A stretch of DNA of 64,000 bases from positions 2,914,001 to 2,978,000 of the forward strand of contig CP114179.1 of assembly GCA_039555135.1 (NCBI GenBank), read 5' to 3'. The position numbers were made by a program, and so were the translations under genes. The notes beneath the pieces were generated by a model. The model was given only the letters and a program-made list of their open reading frames with translations, made no database searches and was not told where the DNA came from. The number at the start of each line of letters is the position of its first letter. The stretch's first letter is position 1. Shown in pieces: positions 1-7,666 of this stretch. The stretch comes from Phycisphaeraceae bacterium D3-23. GTDB lineage: Bacteria; Planctomycetota; Phycisphaerae; Phycisphaerales; Phycisphaeraceae.

Positions 1-2
1 TC

Positions 3-338
3 GTGACGATCATGGGCGCGCTGATGCACGTCATCGAGAGCCGGTACGGCAACCCACAGTTCACCTCGCTCCCCCAGTCGATGTACTGGGCGGTGGTCAC
101 GATGACGACCGTGGGCTACGGCGACATCACGCCGATCACGACGCTGGGCAAGTTCCTCTCGGCGGCGATGATGATCATCGGCTACAGCTTGATCATCATC
201 CCGACGGGCATCATTTCGGCGGAGATGGCGACGACGAAACGCGCCTCCATGATCAGCACCCAGCACTGCCCGCAGTGCTCGCGCCACGGCCACGACCGCG
301 ACGCGACGCACTGCAAGTTCTGTGGCGGGGTGTTGTAG
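3..338 (+). CDS. Ion channel (voltage-gated K+ channel type), C-terminal part with zinc-ribbon tail
   Basis: The gene runs in from the left edge, so only the last 111 residues are seen. They contain the K+ selectivity filter TVGYGD at about residues 36-41 of the visible part, preceded by a pore helix and followed by a hydrophobic final transmembrane helix, as in 6-TM or 2-TM bacterial potassium channels. After the last helix the chain ends in a short cytoplasmic tail with two Cys pairs (CPQC and CKFC), which looks like a zinc ribbon. This is an uncommon ending for the family. The true start lies outside the window; the GTG at position 3 is just the first possible codon. Function as a K+-selective membrane channel is well supported; voltage dependence cannot be judged without the N-terminus. 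Confidence 0.9.
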   Translation: MTIMGALMHVIESRYGNPQFTSLPQSMYWAVVTMTTVGYGDITPITTLGKFLSAAMMIIGYSLIIIPTGIISAEMATTKRASMISTQHCPQCSRHGHDRDATHCKFCGGVL

Positions 339-425
339 GGACCAGCGCACGAAGCCTAAGCGAGTGGCGACGCCCCCAGCGGGCAACCACTCGCTTACGC
401 GTCGTGCTCCGAGGAGTTGTGCCGT

Positions 426-947
426 TCACATCGCGGAGCCCAGGCCCTCGCATCGGCGCCAGGTGCTGACCTGGCCCAGGTGGAACATGGTGTGGTCGTT
501 GAGCAGGAAGTTGGCGATCCCGCCGACGGTGGGGGACAGGGAGCGGAAGCCCTCTTCGGGCGTCTGGGCATCGAGTTCTTCGTCGGTGCAGGACTCGACG
601 GCCTTGATCGCGGCCTGGGTGCCCCGCTTGAAGTGGGTCACGACTTCGGCGAGCGAGGGGTAGACCTCGCCTTGTGGGTCGTCCACACACTCGACGCCGT
701 GCTTGAAGAGGCCTTCGTAGGTGTCGGGGACTTTCGCGTCGGACGCGTCCTTGCCGAGCATGGTGATGAGCATCGCGTTGTAGAGCGAGAGGTGGCCGTA
801 GACGAAGACGGGGTGGTTGGCGTTGATAGGTCCGCCGCTGCCGTTGGCGAAGCGGGCGGCGCGTTGGGCGTCGATGCCGTTGAGCAGGGCGTCGCCGAGG
901 CCCGAGACGCGGGCGGCGCAGTCGCTGATCACAGATGCTTGGCTCAT
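426..947 (-). CDS. DinB-like four-helix-bundle protein
   Basis: A protein of 173 residues. The start was placed at the ATG ending at 947 because a GGAG ribosome site lies just upstream and the longer frame before it reads as shadow sequence. Three histidines at about residues 52, 152 and 156 match the H...HxxxH metal triad of the DinB/YfiT-like fold. Family members are metal-binding helical bundles, some acting as thiol transferases or hydrolases; no substrate can be named here. The thioesterase-like gene lies 20 bp upstream on the same strand, so the two are probably cotranscribed. Confidence 0.8.
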   Translation of the reverse strand: MSQASVISDCAARVSGLGDALLNGIDAQRAARFANGSGGPINANHPVFVYGHLSLYNAMLITMLGKDASDAKVPDTYEGLFKHGVECVDDPQGEVYPSLAEVVTHFKRGTQAAIKAVESCTDEELDAQTPEEGFRSLSPTVGGIANFLLNDHTMFHLGQVSTWRRCEGLGSAM

Positions 948-967
948 GGGAAAAACTCCGAGGTGGG

Positions 968-1414
968 TTAGGGGTGGTCGAGGGTCATCAAAGAGCCCTG
1001 CGCGATGGCGAAGAGCTTGCGGGAGCCGTCGTCGGCGACGGCGTGGAGGTCGCACCGGCAGGCCGAGAGCCGTTTGCCGGGGCGGACGATGGTGGCCCGT
1101 GATTCGTACGCGATACCGACGCCGGGGCGGAGGTAGCTGAGATGGAGGTCGGTGGTGACGACGCTCTGCTGCGCGCCGACGAGCGAGAGCCCGGCCAAGC
1201 CGCAGGCCTCGTCGGCGAGCAGGGCGGTGATCCCGCCATGGAGGTAGCCGTGGTGCTGGCGCAGGTCGTCGCGGTGTTTGACACGGAGGGTGATGTCGCC
1301 GGGTCTGGCTTCCACGAGTTCGAGCTGCATCGCGTGCATCAGCGGCTGGCGCTCGATGATGTCCTCCACCCGCTGCACGTAGTCCGGGTTGGCGGGTTGG
1401 AGGTCGGTGTGCAT
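968..1414 (-). CDS. PaaI-type hotdog-fold thioesterase
   Basis: A protein of 148 residues, a normal length for a single hotdog domain. The central HGG motif (about residues 59-61) followed by an acidic residue in LADEACG (Asp68) is the PaaI/4HBT signature for hydrolysis of acyl-CoA thioesters, probably aromatic or medium-chain. The helix after HGG packs in the hotdog dimer. It is the upstream member of a two-gene minus-strand pair with the DinB-like protein. The natural substrate cannot be read from sequence. Confidence 0.82.
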   Translation of the reverse strand: MHTDLQPANPDYVQRVEDIIERQPLMHAMQLELVEARPGDITLRVKHRDDLRQHHGYLHGGITALLADEACGLAGLSLVGAQQSVVTTDLHLSYLRPGVGIAYESRATIVRPGKRLSACRCDLHAVADDGSRKLFAIAQGSLMTLDHP

Positions 1415-1632
1415 GGTCCAGAATTGTAGACGGGCTCGCGACGCGGCACAGCCCGCGCGGTTTCACTCTCTTGACATCGCCCGAATATCCCCGCCGTCAC
1501 AACCGTGTTTCACCAACGTTTATTCCTGTGTTTCAAGGCCAAGATCGTGGCCAATCGTGTGGTGTGGTGAAGACTGTGGGCGTTGGCGGGACTCGATCCC
1601 CCGCCCGTACCCACCCCCGATCAGGAGGAACT

Positions 1633-1881
1633 ATGCTCAACAACACCCACCTCAAGCACGGCTTGGCCCACTGCCCGAAATGCGAAACCGCGCTGGTCGC
1701 ACCGTTCGACGCGGCCGGGAAAACCGCGAAGTGCCAGAGCTGCCAGAACCGCTTCGCGTTGCCCTCGGCGACGGAGCTCTTTGAGGAGGCGGTCGTCTAC
1801 CTCATCGAACGCGAAGAGGACGGCCGGGAGTACGACCCGTACAGCGTGGACTACCAGCCGGTGTCGGTCGGCGGGCGTTGA
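1633..1881 (+). CDS. Small zinc-ribbon protein
   Basis: A protein of 82 residues. The ATG at 1633 is preceded by a strong AGGAGG ribosome site at about 1623-1628, which decides the start against a longer open frame. Two CxxC pairs about 17 residues apart (near residues 14-17 and 34-37) form a zinc ribbon of the kind seen in MJ0042-like domains that recur in planctomycete proteins. The C-terminal half is acidic with no recognisable domain. No function can be assigned. A strong terminator follows the stop. Confidence 0.75.
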   Translation: MLNNTHLKHGLAHCPKCETALVAPFDAAGKTAKCQSCQNRFALPSATELFEEAVVYLIEREEDGREYDPYSVDYQPVSVGGR

Positions 1882-1910
1882 TTCTGCGTTCTAGCAGTCG
1901 TAAACAACAC

Positions 1911-1943
1911 AAAACGCCGTCGCGAGAGACGGCGTTGTTTTGT
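1911..1943 (+). terminator. Rho-independent terminator after the zinc-ribbon gene
   Basis: A 9-bp stem, AACGCCGTC at 1913-1921 pairing with GACGGCGTT at 1928-1936, has a short loop and is followed by a GTTTTGT tract. It lies 30 bp past the stop codon at 1881. Confidence 0.75.
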
Positions 1944-2002
1944 ATCGGTTGTAGGGATCGCGTTGATACACATCCCAGTTAGAAAGCGCGCGTTCCCTCC
2001 GT

Positions 2003-2111
2003 GGGTGCCACACAACTGCCCCGTCCGCGGGGCTGCTGTGTGCGAGCGTACTCAGTCGGTTGTCGCCCCGGCACACAGCAGGCCTGCGGACAGGCCAGTT
2101 GTGTGGCACCC
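2003..2111. repeat. Inverted pair of 38-bp hairpin elements
   Basis: Two copies of an element of about 38 bp face each other. The outer 16 bp (2003-2018 and 2096-2111) are a perfect inverted repeat starting GGGTGCCACACAACTG. Each copy is itself a hairpin with the same loop, GTCCGC. The inner stems differ between copies, CCCC/GGGG in the left one and GCCT/AGGC in the right, so pairing is kept while bases change. No protein is supported in this gap of about 290 bp; the short minus-strand frame across it is only the repeat read through. Confidence 0.8.
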
Positions 2112-2172
2112 GGAACCGAGCGCATAGTTATTGGGATGCGTACGACGGCTAAACGTGCGGCTTTGTGAATCG

Positions 2173-3054
2173 TTAGCGTCGGCGTCGGCGTGTCAATGCG
2201 AGTGCGCCCAGCGCGAGCAGGGCAGCGCTGCCGGGCTCGGGGATGGCGGTGTGGTCGCCGGCGAGGGAGTAGATATTGGTGGCGTTGTCGAAGTTGAAGA
2301 AGCGGAGTTGTTCGCCGTCGCGGTTGTAGACGTGGACGGTCTCGACGCCGTCGCCGATCGAGCCGAGCTGGTCGGAGCCGAGGTAGAGCTCGTCACCGAC
2401 GACGGCGATGCCCAGGACGCCGAACTGGTTGTGGTCGAGTGTTTCTTCGATGACGCCGGTGATGGGGTTGACGAAGTAGAGCTGCTGGCTGAGCGCGGTG
2501 CTGACGATGAGCTGGTTGGGGCCGGTGATGGCGGCGAGGCCCGAGTTGCCAAAGAGGCGTGCGCCGGGGTTGACGCTATCGAAGTCGATCGTGCGGACGA
2601 CTTCGCCGACCGTCGGGTCGAAGACCTCGATGTCCTGGACCGGGCGGTCCCACTGGGTGATGTAGATCATGCCGTTGAGGTAGGCGAGCGCGCCGCGGAT
2701 GCTGGTATCGCCGTTGTCGGGGTCTTCGCTGCCGCCCGAGCCGTCGGGGTCGCTGGGGAGTGCGAAGGTGTCGAGCGTGTCGCCGGTAGTGGGGTCGAGG
2801 CGGTAGAGGGTGTCGGGCGCCGCGCCGAGGTACCAGAGGGAGGTGCCATCGAACGCGAGCCCGTCGAGGGCCGAGCCGGCCGGGCTGTTTGCGAGGTTGT
2901 TGATGATGGTGCCGTTGACGGGGTCGAGCTCGAAGATGCCATCGACGCCGTTGGCCGTGCCGAACAAGCGCTGGGCCGAGGCGTGCCCCGCGAGCAGCGA
3001 AGCCGTGACAAACGACAGCCCCAGCAGACCGGCCTTATGACGCAACTCAATCAT
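2173..3054 (-). CDS. PEP-CTERM sorted exported protein with beta-propeller-like repeats
   Basis: A protein of 293 residues. It has an N-terminal signal peptide (basic start, hydrophobic core, ASA-Q cleavage region at about 25-28) and a C-terminal sorting signal: PEPGSA, a hydrophobic stretch, then five arginines. In between are repeats of the type LYRLDPTTGDTLDTF, as in NHL or YncE-like beta-propellers, which suggests an extracellular scaffold or binding role. The ATG ending at 3054 was chosen because a GGAGG site sits about 8 bases upstream and the signal peptide begins there; the frame itself stays open much further. PEP-CTERM proteins are exported and processed by exosortase/XrtA systems, none of which lies in this window. 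It is divergent from the FHA/SpoIIE gene. Confidence 0.85.
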   Translation of the reverse strand: MIELRHKAGLLGLSFVTASLLAGHASAQRLFGTANGVDGIFELDPVNGTIINNLANSPAGSALDGLAFDGTSLWYLGAAPDTLYRLDPTTGDTLDTFALPSDPDGSGGSEDPDNGDTSIRGALAYLNGMIYITQWDRPVQDIEVFDPTVGEVVRTIDFDSVNPGARLFGNSGLAAITGPNQLIVSTALSQQLYFVNPITGVIEETLDHNQFGVLGIAVVGDELYLGSDQLGSIGDGVETVHVYNRDGEQLRFFNFDNATNIYSLAGDHTAIPEPGSAALLALGALALTRRRRR

Positions 3055-3235
3055 CCATCGCCTCCACGAAACAAGCACACAAAACATGGCCCCGAACAGA
3101 CTAGGGCCGTCCCTAATTATACGCCCCGGCTGGCGGGTGTCCCCGATTTCTACGCGCATCTTCGCGGATTTGATCGCGGTGTCCTGGGCAGGTCGGTTTG
3201 TACGGCCTGGGCAGGGTTTGCGGTGGGATCGGTGT

Positions 3236-4936
3236 ATGATGGCAGGCCCCTCGGAGCATGGCGTGACGCTGAAAACCGACAACCTGTTGCCGACCCCGGC
3301 GGATGTGCGGCTGGCTGTCGCGGGCCCGGATGGGGCGTCGCGTTCGTTCGGGCTCGACCGGGCCCTGCCGGTGACACTGGGCCGGGGCGCAAGCTGCGAG
3401 GTCCGCTTAGAGCACGAGCAGGTCTCGCGCCGCCACGCCGAGGTCGCCTGGACGGGCGGGCGGTGGGTGGTGCGCGACCTGGGCAGCCGCAACGGCGTGC
3501 TGTGTAACGGTGTCCGCCTGACGTCTCCGGTTGCGCTGGAGCCGGGCATCGCCATCACCGTCGGCCCGTACACCCTCACGCTACTGGGCGGAGCGGCAGC
3601 GACCCCCGCGCGCCTCCCGCGCGAGCCGGCCGAGTACCACACCATCGCCGCCGTCGACGACCGCAAGACCTCGACCGTCCTGCCGCTGACGCACACGCCC
3701 AAGCAGTTCGACCCGGCGATCCTCTCGAAGCTGCACCAGATCGACCAGTGGCTGATGGACCTGCCCGACCAGGACGGCCGCTACCGCAAGCTGTGCGAGT
3801 TTGTGCTCCACGCCAACCCCGGGGCGCACTACTGCGCTGTGCTGGAGCCGGGCACGGTGGGCGACGCCGAGGTCCGTGTGCTGCAGTCGGTATCACGTCG
3901 GCCGACCGATACGCCCTACCTCTCGCGTACCCTGCTTGACCAGGTCGCGAGCACCGGCCAGCCGACACAGCTCTCCAACACGCCCACGCCCGGCGACGAC
4001 ATCATGCTCTCGATCGCGCCCGAGGAAGTCCTGCTCTCGGCGATCGCCTGCCCGCTTGAAGAGGTGAAAGGCGGGCCGATCTTCTACGCCACCTTCCATG
4101 CCAACGAGGTCGACGCGAGTTGGCTGGACTTGATGGTGCTGATCGCCGACCAGTACCGCCACGCGCAGGCGCTGCTGCGGGTGGTCGAGAACGCCAACGA
4201 GCGTGCGGCGCTTGACCGCGATCTTGGCCGGGCCCGCGAGATCCAGAGCGGGCTGCTGCCCCGGCCCTGGAGCGGGGACGGGCTCGAAATCGCCTACGGC
4301 TTTCGGCCCTGCCACATGGTCGGGGGTGACTACCTCGACGTCATCCCCATGCCCGATGGCCGGGTCCTGCTCGCGATCGCCGATGTTGCGGGCAAGGGGC
4401 TCCAGGCCGCGCTTATCTCGTCGAGCATCCACACGATGGTCCACGCCGTCATCCACACCGGCGGCGACCTGCCCGAGGTGTTCCACCAGCTCAACCGCTA
4501 CCTGATCCACTACGCCCCGGCCGGCTCATTCGCCTCCGGCATCATCGCCGCCGTCGACCCCAAGACCGGCGAGGCCGACGTGCTTAACGCGGGCCACCCG
4601 CCCATCGTCTCCATCGATGCGCAGGGCAAATCCTCGACGCTTCAGCACGAGACCGGCTACCTGCCGCTGGGGATCGACGAGCAGGACTACCAGAACGCCC
4701 ACGCCACGATCGCGCCCGGTGCCTCCTGGTTTTTCTACACCGACGGGCTCAGCGAGCTGCCCCTGCCCGACGGCGGGCTACTGGGCGTCGAGGGCGTCGC
4801 CCGCGTCACCGAGGAACTTAACCAGGGCGACCCGCAGCGGACGACCGACGCCTGGATGCGCCACATGGAGACGCACAACGCCGACCTGGGCCAGGCCGAC
4901 GACCAAACGCTCATCTGTCTACGCCGGCCCGGCTAA
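3236..4936 (+). CDS. FHA domain, GAF-like linker and SpoIIE/RsbU-type PP2C phosphatase
   Basis: About 566 residues from the ATG-ATG pair at 3236/3239. The FHA domain covers roughly residues 25-110 with the standard GR, SRRH and N-G residues (G49-R50, S64-H67), so it should bind phosphothreonine peptides. A middle region (about 160-310) looks GAF-like. A short helical linker with the RAREIQSGLLP motif common before SpoIIE domains follows, then the PP2C domain (about 335-565) with the metal-binding GGDYLDV and a late FYTDGLSE motif. This layout is typical of partner-switching phosphatases that dephosphorylate anti-anti-sigma factors; no such partner is adjacent. A weak hairpin with six T residues overlaps the stop region (about 4923-4952), and a dodecin gene follows 49 bp later. 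The start is the least certain part. Confidence 0.88.
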   Translation: MMAGPSEHGVTLKTDNLLPTPADVRLAVAGPDGASRSFGLDRALPVTLGRGASCEVRLEHEQVSRRHAEVAWTGGRWVVRDLGSRNGVLCNGVRLTSPVALEPGIAITVGPYTLTLLGGAAATPARLPREPAEYHTIAAVDDRKTSTVLPLTHTPKQFDPAILSKLHQIDQWLMDLPDQDGRYRKLCEFVLHANPGAHYCAVLEPGTVGDAEVRVLQSVSRRPTDTPYLSRTLLDQVASTGQPTQLSNTPTPGDDIMLSIAPEEVLLSAIACPLEEVKGGPIFYATFHANEVDASWLDLMVLIADQYRHAQALLRVVENANERAALDRDLGRAREIQSGLLPRPWSGDGLEIAYGFRPCHMVGGDYLDVIPMPDGRVLLAIADVAGKGLQAALISSSIHTMVHAVIHTGGDLPEVFHQLNRYLIHYAPAGSFASGIIAAVDPKTGEADVLNAGHPPIVSIDAQGKSSTLQHETGYLPLGIDEQDYQNAHATIAPGASWFFYTDGLSELPLPDGGLLGVEGVARVTEELNQGDPQRTTDAWMRHMETHNADLGQADDQTLICLRRPG

Positions 4937-4985
4937 GGCCGCCGGTTTTTTGTTTCATCAGCTTCCCCCACGCAAGGAGTTTCCA

Positions 4986-5195
4986 ATGTCCGTCGCCAAA
5001 GTCACCGAGATCATCGTTTCGTCCGACAAGAGCTTCGATGATGCCGTCAAGAAAGGCATCAAACGCGCGAGCAAGACCCTGTCCGGGATCCGCAGCGCCT
5101 GGGTCAAAGACCAGCAGGTCTCCGTCGACGACGGCAAGATCACCGGCTACCGTGTCACGCTCAAGGTAACGTTTGTGCTCAAAGACAAGAGCTAG
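4986..5195 (+). CDS. Dodecin family flavin-binding protein
   Basis: A protein of 69 residues, the normal dodecin length. It opens with VAKVTEIIVSSDKSFDDAVKKG, interrupted here only for naming the conserved pattern of strand, helix and strand that builds the hollow dodecamer. Dodecins store or buffer flavins. The ATG at 4986 has an AAGGAG site at 4974-4979. It may be transcribed with the FHA/SpoIIE phosphatase 49 bp upstream or from its own promoter. A strong terminator follows. Confidence 0.9.
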   Translation: MSVAKVTEIIVSSDKSFDDAVKKGIKRASKTLSGIRSAWVKDQQVSVDDGKITGYRVTLKVTFVLKDKS

Positions 5196-5218
5196 GCCCG
5201 TCTCGCGCGCAGCAAAAG

Positions 5219-5254
5219 TAAACGCGGCGGCCTCTTTCGGGCCGCCGCGTTTTC
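5219..5254 (+). terminator. Terminator after the dodecin gene
   Basis: A perfect 12-bp stem, AACGCGGCGGCC at 5221-5232 pairing with its complement at 5240-5251, has a 7-base loop and a T-rich end. It begins about 25 bp after the dodecin stop. Confidence 0.85.
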
Positions 5255-5319
5255 AGTTTTCCGTGGGTTTAATCGCTAGGGATAGCTTATACGAAACCTG
5301 TATTGATCTTACGCATTCT

Positions 5320-5463
5320 GTTCCGGCTCCCCCTCCCTGCTGGGAGGGAGGGGGTTGGGGGGAGGGTCGGGCGCTACCGCTTACTTGTCAGAGCAAATCG
5401 GGTCCGACTGCCGACCCTCACCCCAGCCCTCTCCCTGCGAGGGAGAGGGGGCCGGAGACGGAA
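5320..5463. repeat. G-rich/C-rich inverted repeat element
   Basis: Two arms of about 45 bp (about 5320-5371 and 5411-5463) are imperfect inverted copies. Each contains its own CCCTCCCTG/GGGAGGGAG or CCCTCTCCCTGCGAGGGAGAGGG-type palindrome, followed by a GGGTTGGGG-GAGGGTCGG block. The rest of the gap between the dodecin terminator and the next gene shows nothing coding. Elements with this core are seen interspersed in many bacterial genomes; I treat it as a MITE- or REP-like repeat. Confidence 0.7.
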
Positions 5464-5489
5464 CACGCAAGCTCAAAACGTGTTCCGTA

Positions 5490-6080
5490 TTAGCGCGTCC
5501 GTCGCCGCAGCATCAGCCCGCCGACACTCAGCAGCAGTGCCGCGGCGCTGCCCGGCTCGGGGACGACGTTCGCAGTGAAGGTATAGCTCGTCGGGCCGCC
5601 TGTTTCCTGGAACCAGAACGTATAGGTGCCTTCGCCCAGCGGGCCGGTGAACCCATCGCCGCCAAACTCGGTCGCGCCCAGCAGGTCGAGGGCATCGGTC
5701 CCGACATCGCCCAGGCCGATGAGCGTGGTCCCGAGGAAGTCGCTGGTGTCGAACAGCGAGTCGAAGCCGAACTGGTCATCGACCGCCATGAACGCTTCGT
5801 TGCTCGGCGGGTCGCCGGTGAAGCTCGTGAGGACAAGCGAGTCGAGTGACTGGCCCGCGCCGATCGTGAACGAGAAGAAGTCGCGGTCCAGCGGGCTGTC
5901 GATCGTCGTCCCGGTGATCGTGTTCGCGCCCAGGTCGAGTGCGATCGCCGTCGGGCTTGTCTCGTCGCCGGAGAGATCGCCGTCGATGGCTTCGACGTAG
6001 TTTGCGGCAGATGCCCCGTTGTGCATCACCAAGCCGAGGGTGCCGAACGCTGCCAGTACAAAGGGTGTGTGTTTACGCAT
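5490..6080 (-). CDS. PEP-CTERM sorted exported protein
   Basis: A protein of 196 residues. It has a signal peptide (MRKH, hydrophobic core, GASA region at about 22-25) and a C-terminal VPEPGSAAALLL segment ending in RRRTR. The middle is rich in acidic residues and Gly/Thr with a beta-rich pattern (FFSFTIGAGQSLDSLVL, GTYTFWFQETGG), resembling the bacterial pre-peptidase C-terminal type of sandwich domain. It is an exported surface or matrix protein of unknown role. The start has no clear ribosome site but coincides with the signal peptide. Confidence 0.83.
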   Translation of the reverse strand: MRKHTPFVLAAFGTLGLVMHNGASAANYVEAIDGDLSGDETSPTAIALDLGANTITGTTIDSPLDRDFFSFTIGAGQSLDSLVLTSFTGDPPSNEAFMAVDDQFGFDSLFDTSDFLGTTLIGLGDVGTDALDLLGATEFGGDGFTGPLGEGTYTFWFQETGGPTSYTFTANVVPEPGSAAALLLSVGGLMLRRRTR

Positions 6081-6236
6081 GGTGGAAAGGGTATCCCCTT
6101 ATCGCTGAAAATCAATGATTTTGCGTTGATTTTTATGGTTTTCTTCAGGCGGAAGCAGCGTCCTGACGCGGCCGAGCCGACTCGTGACAGGCCACCCGGT
6201 ACAGCTTGCCTAAGTTCTCGTCATGCGGCCCGGCAT

Positions 6237-7139
6237 TTAGCCCTCGGCCTCGCCGCGCTGCGCCGCCAAGTCGATCTGGCGCTGGCGTTGGCGGAAGCGT
6301 TGGCGCTGGTCGTCGGTGAGGTTGTCGATGCAGGTCGGGCAGCTCACGCCGGGTTCGTACCCCGGCTGCTGCGTGTCGGCCTCGCTGATCGGCAGCCCGC
6401 AGCCGTAGCACAGCCCGAAGTCGCCGGGCTTGAGCCCGTGGCCGACCGACACCCGCCCGTCGAACACATAGCACTCGCCGTCCCACCGCGACTGTTCGGG
6501 CGGGACCTCCTCGAGGTACTTCAGGATCCCGCCACGCAGGTGGAAGACGTCCTTGAACCCGCGCTCCTTGAGGTAGGCCGTGGCCTTCTCGCATCGGATG
6601 CCGCCGGTGCAGAACATCGCGACTTTCGGGTGCCTGGCCGGGTCAAGCGTTTGATCAACGTAGCCCGGGAACTCGCGGAAGGATTCGGTCTTGGGGTCGT
6701 GTGCGCCTTGGAAGGTGCCAAGCGCGACCTCGTAGCCGTTGCGGGTGTCGATGAGCGTGACGTCGGGGTCGTCGACCAGGGCGTTCCAGTCGGCGGGCTC
6801 GACATAGGTGCCCACACTGTTCCGGGGGTCGATACCGGGCTTGCCCATTGTGACGATCTCTTTTTTCAGCCGGACCTTCGCGCGTTTGAAGGGCATCACC
6901 TCCGCGAACGATTCCTTGTGCGACAGCCCGGGGAAACGCGACGCTTCACGAAGCCACGCCAGAAGCGCGTCAATCCCTTCGCGCGGCCCCGCGACGGTGC
7001 CGTTGATCCCCTCGTCCGCGAGCAGCAGGGTGCCCTTGATCCCGTGCTCTTCCATCAGTTCCCGCAGCGGCGCACGCAGCGCGCCCGGCTCGACGACCGG
7101 GGTGAACTGGTACAGCGCTGCGACAACGAACTCGGGCAT
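6237..7139 (-). CDS. trhO: tRNA uridine(34) hydroxylase, rhodanese-domain family
   Basis: A protein of 300 residues of the YceA/TrhO family, which makes 5-hydroxyuridine at tRNA position 34 with oxygen. An N-terminal acylphosphatase-like domain (about 1-95, including the ADEGINGT motif) precedes a rhodanese domain (about 110-220) whose active loop is CTGGIRCEK, with the catalytic Cys near residue 177. The C-terminal part has two CxxC pairs (CYGC and CPTC), a probable zinc site found in many family members. It is divergent from the DUF3817 gene with 60 bp between starts. Confidence 0.92.
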   Translation of the reverse strand: MPEFVVAALYQFTPVVEPGALRAPLRELMEEHGIKGTLLLADEGINGTVAGPREGIDALLAWLREASRFPGLSHKESFAEVMPFKRAKVRLKKEIVTMGKPGIDPRNSVGTYVEPADWNALVDDPDVTLIDTRNGYEVALGTFQGAHDPKTESFREFPGYVDQTLDPARHPKVAMFCTGGIRCEKATAYLKERGFKDVFHLRGGILKYLEEVPPEQSRWDGECYVFDGRVSVGHGLKPGDFGLCYGCGLPISEADTQQPGYEPGVSCPTCIDNLTDDQRQRFRQRQRQIDLAAQRGEAEG

Positions 7140-7199
7140 CCCTATAGTTTACCCCCCGATCGCACCGACCCCCGCACCCCAACCCCGAAAACCGACACC

Positions 7200-7538
7200 A
7201 TGCTTGCCACCCCCATCGGCCGCCTCCGGCTCATCGGCCTGATCGAAGGCACCTCGACGCTCGTGCTCTTCCTCATCGCCATGCCGATCAAGTACGTCGA
7301 AGCGCTCGGCGGCAACCCGACCCCCGTCCGCATCGTCGGCTCGATCCACGGCGGGCTCTTCCTGCTCTACCTCGCCGCCGTCGCGCTGGTCGCGATCCGA
7401 CCGGGGCTGCCCGGCAAGCTGCTCGCGATGGCCGTCGGCGCCGCGATCGTACCGTTTGGACCGTTCATCCTCGACGGCAAGCTCAAACGGTACGAGCTGG
7501 GTTTGGGCCAGCGGTCCGGCGAAGGAGACTCGGCTTGA
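7200..7538 (+). CDS. DUF3817 membrane protein
   Basis: A protein of 112 residues with three hydrophobic segments. Its pattern RLRLIGLIEGTSTLVLFLIAMP, quoted only in part, plus a later GSIHGGLFLLY block is typical of DUF3817 integral membrane proteins. Members are found alone or near MFS transporters; the function is unknown. The start is the ATG at 7200, where the hydrophobic protein begins; the frame runs open far upstream through an antisense region. Confidence 0.8.
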   Translation: MLATPIGRLRLIGLIEGTSTLVLFLIAMPIKYVEALGGNPTPVRIVGSIHGGLFLLYLAAVALVAIRPGLPGKLLAMAVGAAIVPFGPFILDGKLKRYELGLGQRSGEGDSA

Positions 7539-7666
7539 TGCGGACCGTAAGCTCACACGATTTACACAATCCGATGTCTTTCCATCAGATTTCCGTGATA
7601 CAGTGAATGCGTACGGTCGGCCGCAGGGTCGGCTTCTGTGTCCACCTGCGCTTTTGTGAGCAGCCG

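Noticed and set aside
1471-1499. Sigma-70 promoter with TTGACA at 1471-1476
   Set aside because: The -35-like hexamer is perfect but no -10-like sequence lies at 16-18 bp spacing, so it is not called.
1891-2109. Small minus-strand frame after the zinc-ribbon gene
   Set aside because: It runs through the terminator and the inverted hairpin pair; the sequence is explained by the repeats and has no ribosome site.
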